Shown here piece after piece: positions 23,034-36,031 of a stretch of 58,449 bases of DNA (the stretch's first letter is position 1; each line of letters starts with the position of its first letter). Source of the stretch: Emmonsiellopsis sp. PD_33 (lineage: Eukaryota > Ascomycota > Eurotiomycetes > Onygenales > Ajellomycetaceae); the NCBI GenBank assembly GCA_032988165.1, contig JANTQF010000217.1, forward strand, positions 1 to 58,449. Direction: 5' to 3'. A program made the translations under genes and the position numbers. The notes beneath the pieces were generated by a model. That model saw only the letters and a list, made by a program, of their open reading frames with translations. It was not told the DNA's origin and made no database searches.

Positions 23034-24340
23034 CTTGACAGGATATTTGGAGACAGGTAAAAGGAGATAGTGTCACAGTCGAATGGTGAAGGGCAATCTA
23101 CGCACAGCAAACTGCCCTGGATGGAGGATTCAAGAGGAACGGCCGAGGCCGCATGGCACTCCCTCCAGGTTATAAGCAGTCTTCCCCGCACAGGGGGACC
23201 TGATAGCCGGCAGCCTATTGAAGAGCAAGTCCGAATTGCTCTAGAAGCCGTGGGTGGATCGGCAGATCTGGGGGTTAGCCGGTGTTTGTACTCCGTACTA
23301 AGGCTAGCCAAGGACACAGTCACAGACTGGTATTGGGCGAAAGCACTGGATGGGACTGAAGCTCCCCCCCCCACGGTAGGACGGGACAAGTCAAAAATGG
23401 CAAATCTAAACTGCTGATTCGCCAACATCGATGTCTCTGAGAGAGGACGTAGCTTTCCCTGGTTTTTCTGTTGGGGGGCATGGAAGCCAGGGATACTTCC
23501 AAGGTTGGCGGCTAACCTCCATATGGCTGCTGGACTCCGCAAAACAAGACCGCGAGTTGCTGCCATGGCCTGGGGTGGGATTGCTGCATGGACAAGAAGA
23601 CTCAGGAGCGCTCATCAGAGGTTATCAAACATCTTTAATCCCTTCTCTGCCAATTGTCCCATGCGATATCCATACGACAGGCATGATGACCGGAAATCCA
23701 TCATCATGCCCGTCTATGGCCCCGTTCGCTCGGGGAGATATGGACTCAGCTCTGCCACATCAGCACATGGAGTCGAGGCTTCGTCCGTCGTTGCAGACGA
23801 TACGCGGATCGTGATATCGTCTCTCCTTTCACGCCGAGGACGAAGCGTGAAGCTAACCCCGCAAACTCGGAGAGGAGAAGGCGATGTGGGGAGTCCGGTC
23901 GTAACTCCGGCATGGCATGGTGCGATTGATGGCCTGTTTGCCACAGCGCGATTCACGTAAAAGGACAATGATCTGGGGATGGAAATTTTCAAAAGAACTC
24001 TCTGGTCCGTCTCTTGCTGGCGACCGTCCAGATCAACCGTCCATCATGGACGTCGACATTCCACGGGGCGGCGGAACCCCGCAAAACTCAGTGGACAGGG
24101 TGAGGCAGTGAGTATTGTTGAATAGAGACTGGATTGCTTCTCATCAGGATACATCCAGCTACTTTTGTCTCGTCGTGAGTTTGCCAACCCGATTTTGGCG
24201 GGCGGAGAACCTCTCTTGTTGTGGGTTGGGAGAGTTGGGAGAGAACGGAGAGCAAAAAAGATATTTAACTAACCAAATAGGCACAATAAACTCAGCAGTG
24301 GGTCTGGCTTTGAGGGAAGATTAAGAATATTTGATTTATC
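23034..24340. other. Intergenic: MFS promoter and edge of the gene-rich half
   Basis: This keeps normal GC and CpG content. Several overlapping frames of 60-180 codons exist on both strands, but none shows a domain or credible introns. Composition changes abruptly to AT-rich, CpG-poor DNA at about 24.33 kb. Confidence 0.5.
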
Positions 24341-25330
24341 TTCCACAAGCCTCAATTACTCACTTACACTCACTTATGATTCTTGTGCAATGCACCATTT
24401 AGTCCCTCAGGCCTTTACAGCCATCAAATCTGCAGGTGCACATGACCTGTATAGATCCACATGACCTGCATATATGGCTGGCAGCAGTGCATATGATTCA
24501 TAGACATGAATGAACCCCTTTATATAGAGAATAAAGAGTAGTTGAATGAGTAGGTAAATGGCCATATAGAGTATTACTACAGCCTAGCATAGTTGTAAAT
24601 CACCTTCTAGATAGTCATCTTATAGTTCATAATATCTCTACAGTAGTTCTACAGATATTATACCTCTATATTTACATGCTCTAGTTCACCACTATCAACA
24701 TCCCACTGCATGAAATGCCTGAACATAAGTATACAGAGCCTCAGAAACAAACAAAAACAGCTCAAAATTAAAGAACTATAGCTGATAATAGATAGAAATC
24801 TCCTCTCTTTCCACTAATAACAATGAACTGATCATAGCTGAAGAGGTAGAAATATAGGCCATTTAGAGTAATAAGATCATAAAGAAACTGTATGAGCTAT
24901 CAGAAACAGGGCTAATTCATTTATATGATAGGGTAGATTTGAACTGAGACCAGTCAATCAATCTTACTGTAATTCTAGAATAGTTATAGGAGACACCTAA
25001 TAAATCATTATATAGTAGCTGTGAGAGGAAGTTCAGGCTGTTCATTAGTTGTATATTCATGTAAAAATACTTTAAGAAAGCATGTAGCAACTACCACTAT
25101 AATTCATTAAAAACACACTGTAGTCTGCAGTCAGATGAGTAATGAAAATCCCTTATAAGTAGGTATTAATATCATTCTGACACATGCAAACTGTAATAAA
25201 CTATATTCCTGGCAGGCATGCACACACAGCTAGCCCTATCCTCTCTTTCTAACCACTAAAAACTAGGCTGCCTGTAAAAGGCAGTAAAAAAATAAGTAAT
25301 AAATAGGCTACAAGTAGTGAGCTAAGTAGT
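24341..25330. other. AT-rich DNA, nothing recognised
   Basis: No reading frame, terminal repeat or known element could be supported here. It may be part of the neighbouring Helitron or an older insertion. Confidence 0.4.
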
Positions 25331-25620
25331 GCAAGCAGCAGACTACTCAAGCAGGTCAGATTTATAGAGAGGTTAGATGCAGGCAATAATAATAACACAG
25401 TAAGACTACAGAAAGAGTTAGAGCTGAAGATTGTGCACTTATAGGTAGAGGTATTTAAGTTGCAGTAGAAGTAGGATGAGGCAGTATAGTTACTATAAAT
25501 AATAGATCTCAGTCAGTAGTCTGCCAGCCAGGCCATTGCAGCCCTCATAAATAAATTGAATAATGAATAGGGGGTGGCACAGCTAATCTGGGTGGGTAAG
25601 TGGGCTAGTAGGCTATTTTT
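25331..25620 (+). pseudogene. Decayed coiled-coil reading frame
   Basis: One plus-strand frame is readable for about 95 codons. It holds KELELKIVHL, then VEVFKL and DEAV separated by TAG codons, then SASQAIAALINKLNNE. Every interruption is TAG or TAA, consistent with former CAG or CAA. The heptad-like spacing suggests a coiled coil. It is not recognised as a family and may be cargo of the adjacent Helitron, facing its replicase. Confidence is modest because the frame is short. Confidence 0.35.
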
Positions 25621-25849
25621 TTTCCTTTCTCCTTTTAAAATTTAATAGTTAGTAGTTAGTGTGAATGCCCAGTTCTTTACATGTCCAAAATGATCCAATT
25701 AAACACTCAAAAACAGCCCAAATGAGACAGCTAACAAAGGATTTAAACACTAATAAAAGTAAAAAATAAAAAGGTAAAAACAAATGAAGTCAGTTAAGAA
25801 AATATAAGACCTCTAGATACATCTCATTCATCATCTTATCACCCCCATT

Positions 25850-28570
25850 CTTATTAAGTAGAACTGTGAGGCTACTAATATTTATAGTTCAAAAAAGTAC
25901 AACATATAACTAACTATGGGAGAAAACAGGGTTCATAAGATTCACATCAACAGTAGAGAGAGACTGCCCCTGAGACTTATTGATAGTCATGGCAAAACAC
26001 AGCTGAATCAGAAACTAACAGTAGGTCATATCAAGTAGGTACTCCTTAGGATTAGCATACAGATTAATTCATGGTAGTATATGAATAGAACCCTTATATA
26101 TATCAGTTATGATTCTAACCTTTAGTAGATAGTATATCATTCACTTAATAATTATTTACATACTATTATATAGGCTCTCAGACAGCTAGAGGTTACACAG
26201 TAGCATGACAAGCATATTAACCTTGAGCTACAATATAAATAGCAGCAGGATCAAATAGTTAATTATAGCTAGATACTCATAAGTATACTCCTCCCTATCA
26301 TCTGCAATGTCATTCATATGGGTAAGGTCAGCTGTGTAGAACATCTAGACATCTCCTGATATGACATTCATAACCTTTTGATTTATCCAGGTCATATCAC
26401 TGTTATATACAGTCAGGATGGCACAGTCCTCAAAATAATCAGGCTGAAACATAGTAGTAGAGAGCTCAGCAATAGGAAACACCCTCTCATAAAAACCATC
26501 CAGGTTAGTGGCCCAGTAGATATAGGGCAGAAGCTTGATAAAATTAATGCAATTTAGATTGTATGATATCTGCCCTAGCTACTATATAAATATTATGTTA
26601 TTATTGTCACCCTGTAGCCTCATATTTACAGTCAAACACAGCACCTTGAGCTGCCACTAGATGAGAGATTGCTGCAGGCAGGCTATAATAACCTGAGAAT
26701 AGCTGCCTCACTATATGATAGATAGTATCTAGGTAAAATCACCATCAAAAACAAAAGAAATACCTCTAAATAGCTAGTCATCTGAATGTAAATCCCTGAG
26801 TAGCCTATTAACTATCTCCATATAATATCAATGCTGTATGAGAGCCTCATTCTAGATGATTAAGTTAACATGCTGTAAAAGACATCTCAGCTCACTGTGA
26901 GCTGTCACTCTGAATATAAAAGCTGAATTCAATTCAATTAGAATAGTAAAATATGAGTAAGTAGTCCTATCTTATAGTAGTAGAACAGTAGTAATGCCAG
27001 AAGACACAACACAGAGGACAGTTTTACCACTCACATGTAGTCAGCTATAGAGAGCCTTATAGAGGAATATTTTGCTAGTGCTATCTAAACCCTGTATGAA
27101 GTAGTATGAGAGCTATTAAGCTATCTCATGCAGGATGATATTATATACTTTTAATTGCTCAGAATTCAACTGATCTTACAGGGTATTTATAGTAGCTATC
27201 TTCTCAACAACATTATAATTCTGCTCCTCATATAGTAGTTAGTTACTAATAAGATTGTCCCATATAGGACTGCAGGCAGGCAGGTTAAAATTCACAAGAG
27301 ACTTACTAAATTCACCTAGTAGCTACTGAAGAAGGCACAGACTATAGTTATAAAATAGCTTAGCATTAGAGATGTCAGTACAGACCAGAGGATTCATCTA
27401 TTACAGTTAATAAGGGAGATTATCACAGAAAGTATGTCAGAAATGTAGCTAGAGCACAGGCAGGTTAGAGATATTACTATAAATTAATACAGTAATAAAT
27501 AACATCTGCATCTAATGGGCAGTTATAAATGTAATAGTAGATTTAAATGTAAGATTTCACTCATTATCATCATTCAGAAGACTTAGAGCTAAACATACTA
27601 TATAAAATGTAAGATAGCATACATCATGCACTATTCTAAATGCCTTAAAGCTACATAGACCCCTCATAATGGTGAGAAGCAATTACAAGAAGAATACCTC
27701 ATTATTATATAAACTGAAGTGCAGTAGATAGCTAATAGACCTACTCTTGATCTATTCCTTCTACTACTTGTTATAGCTATCTTAAATGAAATGATGGGGC
27801 ATCTCCAAATACAGGTATTAAACCTCTAAATTTGAATAATTATACTCAAAGAACATTATGAATTTTAAATAGCTGTTATCTATATACTGAGCAACCTTCT
27901 CATAGTTATCCTATTTGACCTTAGTGAAGTAGACCATCTGTTGGTCAGACAGGTAGATAGATAATATCTCTATAAATAGAAACTTTTAATGCATGTGAAG
28001 AGCTAGTATCTACTAGATAGCCTCTATTAGACTAATATAATATTCATGTAGGTGCAGGTCTACCTCATCATTGCATCTAACAATATGTAGTGTTATATGG
28101 TTCAGGCCTTTATATATATATTTATTTATATACTTAATGGCCTCTATAGTAGTACAAACCTCTATATTGATGTGAGTCTTGTATGTATGTAGGAGGTAGA
28201 GGTTGTATGAAACCACTCATCAGTTATTAATTATAATCTCTCTATTATTAACTTAATGTTTGAAGGCTGTAGACAGATCATCCTGCTGTCTATATAGAAG
28301 GTAGCCATCCTCTTCAATAATTATAATGTCCCAGAAAGTCTTTAGAAACCATTTGATGCACTTATCATTATTCTTATAGAAGCTTCTCTATTGGCAAAAT
28401 CTTTTTGCTACATGTAGGGCACATGGTAGCACAAGCATGCTTGTGCAGTTTTGGCAGGTGCAGTGATTTATCATATAGTCTCACTTGAAGCATGCAGAAG
28501 CCACTGTGTGCAGCTGGTCCCTTATATGTGCTCATAGTACAATAATCATACTAATAGTATTAATAGTGTA
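25850..28570 (-). pseudogene. Decayed Helitron replicase/helicase (RepHel), helicase and central parts
   Basis: Read on the minus strand from right to left. DNKCIKWF and EEDGYLLYR (about 28300) are followed by SYNLYLLHTYKTHINIEVCTTI and KYINKYIYKG (28080-28210), the conserved central part of Helitron Rep proteins. DQQMVYFTKVK lies near 27930. The PIF1-like helicase follows: a degraded Walker A region (FLYKALYS then GKTVLCVVSSG, about 27000-27090), LIIWNEA (Walker B) with FVFDGDFT (26740-26880), and AMTINKSQGQSLSTVDV (about 25960). Many TAG/TAA/TGA codons interrupt it. The Walker A lysine region is altered, so it cannot be functional. The HUH nuclease motif was not found; a repeat array sits where it is expected. 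Helitron ends (TC...CTRR with hairpin) were not located. Confidence 0.8.
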
Positions 28571-28576
28571 AATATT

Positions 28577-29190
28577 TCCAACTATGTCAACATTGGTGAA
28601 GGTATTGCTACTACTAATAGCATCAACTATACTAAAATTTGTAGAGGTATCTTTATTACCACTTGCAGCAGACATACTAATATTACACAGTGTATTCCTG
28701 CCATCATTCACATTAATTTTAGTGGAGATATCCCTCTTATCATTTAATATCAGCTACACTAATATTAGTAAGTGTGTCCCTGCCCCCATCTGCATTAATA
28801 TTATTAGAGGTATCTCTATTACCACCTACATCAGTTACATTAATATTAGCTAGTGTGTCTCTACCCTCATCTGCATCAATGTTGTTAGAGGTATTCTCAT
28901 TGCCACTCATATTGATTGTATCAATATTGGTCAGTATATCCCCATCACCACTTATATTAATTATACTAATATTAGTTAGTGTGTCCCTACTCCCATTCAT
29001 ATTAATGTTATTGAAAATATCTCTATCATCATTCATATTAATTACACTAATATTAGCCAGTGTGTCCCTACCCCTATCTGCATCAATGTTGTTGAAGATG
29101 TCTCTATTATTACTTATATTAACTACATTAATATTAGTCAGTATGTTTCTATCTTTATTCATATTAATGTTAGCAACAGCATCAGCAGTA
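28577..29190 (-). repeat. Array A: alternating 15- and 12-residue coding repeats
   Basis: On the minus strand one open frame (29162-28740) reads repeats of the type RDTLxNISVxNxSGx (15 aa, 45 bp) and RDTSNNINADGG (12 aa, 36 bp). They alternate with a combined period of 81 bp, apart from one place where two 45-bp units adjoin. More degraded units continue to about 28577 in another frame. The array lies directly upstream of the Helitron replicase remains. Confidence 0.75.
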
Positions 29191-32100
29191 CTCTATACTC
29201 TATTATTAATAATGTTATCTTTACTGACACTATCATCTATTACATGTTGATTATATTAATTATTATTATTATTTAATTCAGTAAAAGTACTATTCATCTA
29301 TAATGTATAGAATCTATAAACAGTAAAAAATAAAATCAAGATAGATTAATAACCATTGAATGAATAGTACTAGGTGTTATTTAAAACAGGCAGTTGCAGT
29401 AATAAAAGGGAGGAATAGAAGGAGGAGTAAGAAAATCAAGAATGCAGACATTAAGTATGAATAAGGGTTATAGAGAAGCTATTAATAAATAATATTATAA
29501 TCTTACTAAGAAAAATATTGGGTAAAGAGACCTCTCAGTAATAAGTATGTACTACAGTAAGAGATAGTTCCACATGATGAAGATGATTAAATATCAAAAA
29601 ATCATAATAATTTACACTTCTTTCATTATGAGTGCCAATGGGGTTGCCAGCAGAGTATTAACAACTATAGAGGCAGACTCCAAGCTATAGATAGCTAGTC
29701 TGTGAAAGAATTAATATGCTATTATCTCAGAAGTAGAGTTAGATCCCAAGTAAATAAGAGAGAGTATGAGAAACCTATAAAGATATATTAATTACTCTAT
29801 ATCTTTCTATTCATTATCTATTAGCTTGAATAAATCAAGATCTTCCACTATATTAGCATTCAGATTAGTAATAATCTTATTTACTGTAATTTCTCTATCA
29901 TCCTTCTGAAATCTAGAAAGATTTCAAACTCATTTTTAAATAATACATTCTAGTATATCTCTTCACTTCTCATACATTTCCCCCTACATGGCTGTTAAAT
30001 CCTTGAATTTTCCTAATTATAAATATTAGTAATAAAGATCCAATCCCATGTAATCATAAAGTCTAATCCTTATGAAAGGCTAAAACTCCATCAAATTTTG
30101 ATCCTATATCCTCAGACTGACTAATTATTTGTCTGAGATTTCTGATCACAAAGTACACTAAATTGACTGTAATAAAGATAGGAAGAATGGCAGCAGGCTT
30201 CTATTTAAGGTACCCAAAGAACTTCTGTGTGAGTAAGTTACTTGCTAAGCCATGCTGGCCTTAACCATAGAAAAGCTTTACAAATACCTAAAGAACATTA
30301 TTAAAAAGTCATTATATACTGCATTTTAAGTTCTGTGAAGTCAGTTAATAGAGATTAAGAATAATGAAAAATAGAGTCTACCCTATTCTCATTATAAACA
30401 TCATCTAAGTATAGGTAAAGATAGTCCTTTAGAAGCTTCATCTATATCTTCTCCTGTAGATTTACTTCCTTTAAGTATCTATCACAAAACATGCCATTAA
30501 TGTATGCTTTGATCATTATTATATGATGATGTTGAATTGAAGTAATATATTCAAGAACCTACCAGTATTATATTAGCATTAGAGTATTAATATGTAAGTA
30601 ATATACTTAGAGGAACTACTATTTGTGCCTTCTAATGATTAGACTACTTTATTAACTGATTTTTGAGATCAATTATATCTTTCATTTGATTCCACTATTT
30701 AATTAACTTCTTACACTGTGTCCTTTATATCTTCTTTATTAATTCTGACATCAAGGGCTTCTTTTCTTCTGGCTAAGATATTCACTGTGATGATGGGATT
30801 TCATAGTCAGAGTACAGCCTTCTAGCACATAAGACCCTAATATCATCAAGAAGGGCATGGTTGTTGTCTTGTATTTTACTTCTATCTGACCTTTACTCTA
30901 ATTCAGCCCATGCAAGACACTCTTCACCCTTCTTAATTGCATTGTCTTCAATTACATCAGATGTGGTAAGAGGAGTTTAATGGCTGCTAGTAGAGCCCAA
31001 GAAAATCCAATCATTATAGGAACTCAAGAAAGAGCTCCCAGTTGAAAGAGATGATCTTTACAGTAGTATAAGGTTCTAACTTAAATAATCAGTTAATTTC
31101 AGTATTAATATCATAAAATGTAAGCAGACCCATACTAATACTGATGGGTAAAATTATCTCATAATAGTATTAATATTAATAGGCACAACATGATAAAGAG
31201 AATAACTCATCAGGTCTAGCTCAATTTATCTTTACTTATTTAGAAGAAGATAAGACTCATTTTTCACATTTATATCATTACTAACTTTCTTTAAATCATT
31301 ATTCTTACTTATATTCTTATTGTCACAGTAATCATCAATAATAGGCTTCTGCCTATACTTTGGTCCATTTCTGCCAGGCTGTGCTGCAGGCTTAATTTCA
31401 AACTATCTTATCAGTATAGACTTCAAATTTGAATATTAAAATCATATACTATCTGAATCAACCTACCTCTAACTACTGACTTATAGAACTCATCTCAAGC
31501 TGTGTGTCAACTAATTCTCACCTTCACAGCTTCTTTTGATGTTGATTTCAAAAGCTTTAAAGAAAAAAAAAAGACTTTAGAGATAAGAAGTGCACTAATC
31601 CAGCAGACAGTGAGGTAGAATTCAATGTAATTAAAGGTAAGAAAAGAATGGAGTAAGGCAATTTTTAAGTAATAAAATAGAAGTGAGAGAATAACTATTA
31701 GCAACTAACTGATAAGAGTCAAGTCAGTGTGTAGTAGGTATTTTATTAAAATAAGACACATCAATTAAAACTAATGCTATTATAATAAAAATAGTTAGTA
31801 TACAGCCATCTGAAGCAGGAATGTGATAGAAAGGAGAAAATCACTAAAGATAGATATAATTAGTATAATCTTTTCCTAAAGTAATATTTTTTTCTGAAAA
31901 ATAATAAGAATAGTATCAATCATAATTTATCCTAATCTATTAGATTCCACAGTTCTGCACCATCAGCACTGATGGCTAAAGTTTACCCATAATTAATCTC
32001 TTTCTTTATAATTGATCTCACACTAGCACTAGCTGAGCTTCATAGCTGTACATGAGTCATCCTCTTCCCAAGTAATTCATATTAGTGGCAGCCTGGCTAT

Positions 32101-32529
32101 TAATTGATCATCTATTTGTATGTTTATTTATTTATTGCATTCACATTCACATTTGTTCATTCTGAATGTCACTGACAGGGAAAACCACTGTAGGTAGAGG
32201 TAGAGGTTGAAAGTTGATGTAAGAATCATAGCATTAAGTAGTAATAGTATAGTAGACTATCTCCTCATCTACATGCTAGTAAATTTTAGTGTATCTATTC
32301 TACTACTAATAAAAAGACTTGAATACTTAGACATGGCCCATCACTAATTGGTCTAATCTGGGTGATCAAAAAAAGATGCTAAAATTTGCTTGCACACAGA
32401 CAAGAAGATAAGTATTAATCTCCCAAATGAAGTAGGGAAGGAGTATATACATCTAGTAGCATGAAACAGAGTAATAGGTAATATTAAAGAAATAGATCAT
32501 GGTAGAGCTAATATTAGCATAGTCAATAT
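29191..32529. other. AT-rich spacer with one decayed unrecognised frame
   Basis: On the minus strand at about 30700-30945 a frame reads ECLAWAELE, IQDNNHALLDDIRVL, then CARRLYSDYEIP and MSELIKKI, with stops explained by C-to-T changes. The family is not recognised. The rest shows nothing I can support. The stretch is bounded by two inverted copies of the same repeat family. Confidence 0.4.
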
Positions 32530-32915
32530 GAGTGGCAATGTAGATACCTAGGCTACTAATATTAATATAGATAGAAGTAGGGACACACTATCTAATATTA
32601 GTGCAACCTGATGTAAGTAGTGGTGATGGAGACACCTCTACTAATATTAATAAGAATAATAGTAAGGACACATCAGCTAACATTAGTGTGACTAATGTGA
32701 GTGGCTAAGGGGACATCTCTATTAATATTAATGAGGATGGTGGCAGGGACACACTGGCTAATATTAGTATGGCTAATGCAAGTAGCTAAGAGGATATCTC
32801 TACTAATATTAATAGGGATAGTAGTAGGAACACATTAGCTAATATTAGTATAGCTAATGTGAGTGTTGATGGGGACATCTTCACTAACATTAATGTGAAG
32901 AATAGCAAATAACAT
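32530..32915 (+). repeat. Array B: the same repeat family, plus strand
   Basis: Units reading RDTLxNISxxN and DISTNIN, in the same 45/36-bp alternation, occur on the plus strand. Relative to array A the coding sense is inverted. Stops (TAA) interrupt several units. The array ends with DGDIFTNINVKN and a stop. Confidence 0.65.
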
Positions 32916-34027
32916 AGTCATATAAATCAAATAGAGGAATAAAGAATAAAAACATAAAGACAGGTAAAAGAAAAGTTAAAGTAACAAAGAAGTAACATTC
33001 TAAGGCTACTGGCTAATCCTACCCTTTAAAAAAATGAAAAACTAGCACCTAAAATCAACCCAGCCATACATATAAAGTAGAAGGAAAAGAGACAGTAAAA
33101 AGCCCAGATAGAGAGCTAGATCTACTCCTTAAAATCAAGTGCCTAAAAATAAAGCTAATCAAATCAATTAAAAGAGACAAAGTAAGGTTCATCTGGATTT
33201 CAAAGCCTCTAAATCTACCCCCTAAGGGAGGAGATCATCTAACCCTCCACTCAATTAATAATGATAGGGTTGTCAGGTATAGACTCAGACTGGTTACTAG
33301 CATGGGAGGTAGGAGGCAGGGGAGGGCCTAGAGGGAAAGTCTGGAATATATTATTTTAATATATATCTCATACAGTGTATTGGCAGTGATTATTCCATAG
33401 GCAGTTTCCATAACACCCTCTAAAATGGCTAGAGATTTGAACACAGACAGGGAATGATCAACAGCATACTCAGTAGGCATGGCAGAGGAAATCAATTTGT
33501 TGCACATCAGATTATTGTTTATAGAATTAAACTAATAGTGCATTCATATGGAAGTATTTAGAATGGATAAAGTCAGTAGATTTAATTGCATTCTATATGT
33601 ATATCACATTCCTCCCAGGCTAGCCTAGTAGTACCTGGGTGTCAGGGTGAGAGTTATGATAGAAGTGTGTCAGCTCCTAACCAGCAACAGGTAATGTTCA
33701 ATGCTAATTAGTAGGTGACTTATATGCTAACCTATATATCATATTAGTCTTACTACTTCTCTATTTTATGGTGTCAAAGTTTTATATGTACATCTTTTGT
33801 ATTGAATGTGATATTAGAGGAGGGAGGTGACAGAATTTTCTTTTCAGGAAGAGGGGGAGATGATTTGAGAGTTTATTTCAATATAGTTATAGTCAGTATG
33901 ATATAGGGAGGAGAACATTGATGATCTTTAGTAGGAGAAAAGATACCTAAGGAAAGAGAAAAAAAAGATAGGGGAGAGATAGAAAAAAGCCAGGTATTTA
34001 GAACTTTTTACCTCTTCTATATATAGA
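32916..34027. other. AT-rich DNA, nothing firmly recognised
   Basis: A segment from 33271 (TGTCAGG) to about 33835 (GTGACA) has LTR-like ends, but no second copy or target duplication is visible. No gene is seen. Confidence 0.35.
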
Positions 34028-34327
34028 GCTTTGTGAAAGCTTTTAAATCAAAAGAGGAGAAACATAGCACTTTACAAAAGCATCTAAATGGAAATGGGAG
34101 GGACACAATACTTTATGAAAGCTCAAGTTGAAAGGGGAGGGATATAGCACTTCATAAAAGCACTCAAATTGAAAGGGGAGGGATATGATGCTTTATTAAA
34201 GCACTTAAATTAAAAGAAGAGGGACATAGCACTTTGTAAAAGCTCAAGTTGAAAGGAGGGAGATATGGTACTTCATGAAAGTACTTAAATTAAAAGGGGA
34301 GGAACATAGTGCTTTGCAAAAGCTTTT
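34028..34327. repeat. Tandem array of about 40-bp units
   Basis: About eight units of 39-41 bp follow each other, with a core like AAAGGGGAGGGAYATAGCAC and then TTTRTAAAAGC. Each unit contains a small inverted repeat of the GCTTT-nnn-AAAGC type. Units differ mainly by transitions. Confidence 0.75.
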
Positions 34328-35565
34328 AAATTTCAAATTAAATATATGACTGTATAGATATATTGATCATCTAGTAAAGCATTAGTAATGATTATTCTTC
34401 TTATTAGATATCACTTTACATAAATCTAGTTCTAGCATCATTCTTTTATTTCAGCAGGAAGATACTCATATTCCTCTAGAGTCCTTCATTCTCTATCTTT
34501 CCTGTAGTAGAGTCAGTATCTTCTCCTCTTTCAGACTTTACACCTAAGACTTCTCTGAGCTCTATATCTTCATTTAATTAAGTACTCATTCCACATTATA
34601 CCTGCAACAGCTGTCATAAGTAATATACTATTAGTTCTTAATATGCTCAGTATTCAGTGTGTCTGGGTTTGATCAGAGTAGCTAGCAAGAAGAGGAATCC
34701 ACAGAGGGGGTATGCAGCACACAGACACACAGAGAACATTAGGATTAATGAAGATAATATATGAGATAGTTAAAATAATAGTTCATCTCATATATTCAGT
34801 GATCACAGACCTCATATTCAGCCCTCAATTAAGTGAATATATTAGGCAAGAAAGAGACAGGCCATACTAGTAGTACCAGCACAGTTAATAGAGCTGTAGA
34901 GACAGGTTGTATCAGCAGTACTAATATAGTAACAGAAGGTACTGGTAACACTCACTTATAAGCAGATAGAATAAAGATAGATAGTACTGATATAACTAAC
35001 TAAATGGCCTCATTCACCCATTTAGACTACAGGGCCTCCATAAAACCATCAGGAAGCCTAGGACCTGGAACATCATTAAGGGCATTATAATAAGGGATGC
35101 TGAAAGGATCCCAAACAACCACTGAAGATAGTAAGAAAATAGAAGGACTGAAGCTTAGATAGAGCCCAGAAGATGATAGAAGATGCTTAGTAGAAGAAGA
35201 GATAAACATACTAATAATGTAGACATATAAGATATATATACAGTGAAGAGGTAGAATATGTAGGTCATTGAGGATAGAATGAAAAGAGAAGGTTGAAGTA
35301 GAGAAATCAAAGTATACTATATGACTGAAAGATGGTAAGTAAAAGAATATTAAAATATAAGTATTTTCCTTACATTTCTCATCAAGTTATCATAAGCTTG
35401 GTATAACCTACACTAACATTCAACTACTAATATTGATTATTCTATGGACTGCCAGCAACTACTAATAAGTAACTACAAATATTATATCACTAACATTAGA
35501 TATCATATAGTGGTAACAACCACTAATATTAGTCTACTAATATTCAATATCATGTAGTGCTAATA
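34328..35565. other. AT-rich DNA with a 12-bp-arm palindrome
   Basis: At about 34756-34796 the arms AATATATGAGAT and ATCTCATATATT face each other across a short loop. No coding region is recognised. The stretch ends at the target site of the hAT element. Confidence 0.4.
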
Positions 35566-35573
35566 GACTGGCC
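35566..35573. repeat. hAT target-site duplication, left copy
   Basis: AGTGCTAA lies immediately before the left terminal inverted repeat and is repeated exactly at 41101-41108. Eight-base duplications are diagnostic of hAT insertion. Confidence 0.95.
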
Positions 35574-35763
35574 GCTGGGACCATGTTGGGACCAGGATTA
35601 AAGTATACCCTTATCATTTTACTTAATATATTAGTCCCTTTTTATGTAAAATCACTTTAATATAGATACTATATCATATTATAGTATAGATAAATTAGTT
35701 CAGAATCATATTATAAAGGAATATTTTACTCATAAATCATGTTATATATCTATCTTTTCAGTT

Positions 35764-35813
35764 CTGGTCCCATTTGGTCCCATTATCTATATATGGGACC
35801 AAATGAGACCAGG
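35764..35813. repeat. Subterminal hairpin of the hAT element
   Basis: Two arms of about 20 bp, each carrying two GGTCCCA/TGGGACC-type motifs (one partly decayed), face each other across a short AT loop with one mismatch. Further copies of the motif lie inside both terminal repeats and near 35598, 40830 and 40866. These are likely transposase-binding sites. Confidence 0.7.
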
Positions 35814-36031
35814 AATACCATAATATTACCTAATCATAATCACATGTGTTACTAATGGTGCCAAGCCAGTAGCAGCCCTGCCACACACCATATAATAATT
35901 TCAAATTGGGAGATTTGCACTAGCAAGCATTACCAAATATCATTACTTTTTATTGCCCAAAGGCCCTAGCCCTAACCCTAAACTAAAAAAACTAAAAAAC
36001 TAAAAACACACAAAAACATTAAAAAACCCTC

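Noticed and set aside
28577..29190. CRISPR-like array
   Set aside because: Repeats are adjoining coding units without unique spacers, in a fungal genome.
28774..29250. 158-codon plus-strand frame over array A
   Set aside because: Antisense shadow of the repeat; the minus-strand reading has the regular RDT repeats and matches array B.
33271..33835. Possible solo LTR (TGTCAGG ... GTGACA ends)
   Set aside because: No second copy, primer site or target duplication is visible in the window.
35964..35990. Telomere-like CCCTAACCCTAA
   Set aside because: Only about two units, inside the hAT element; too short for an interstitial telomere.
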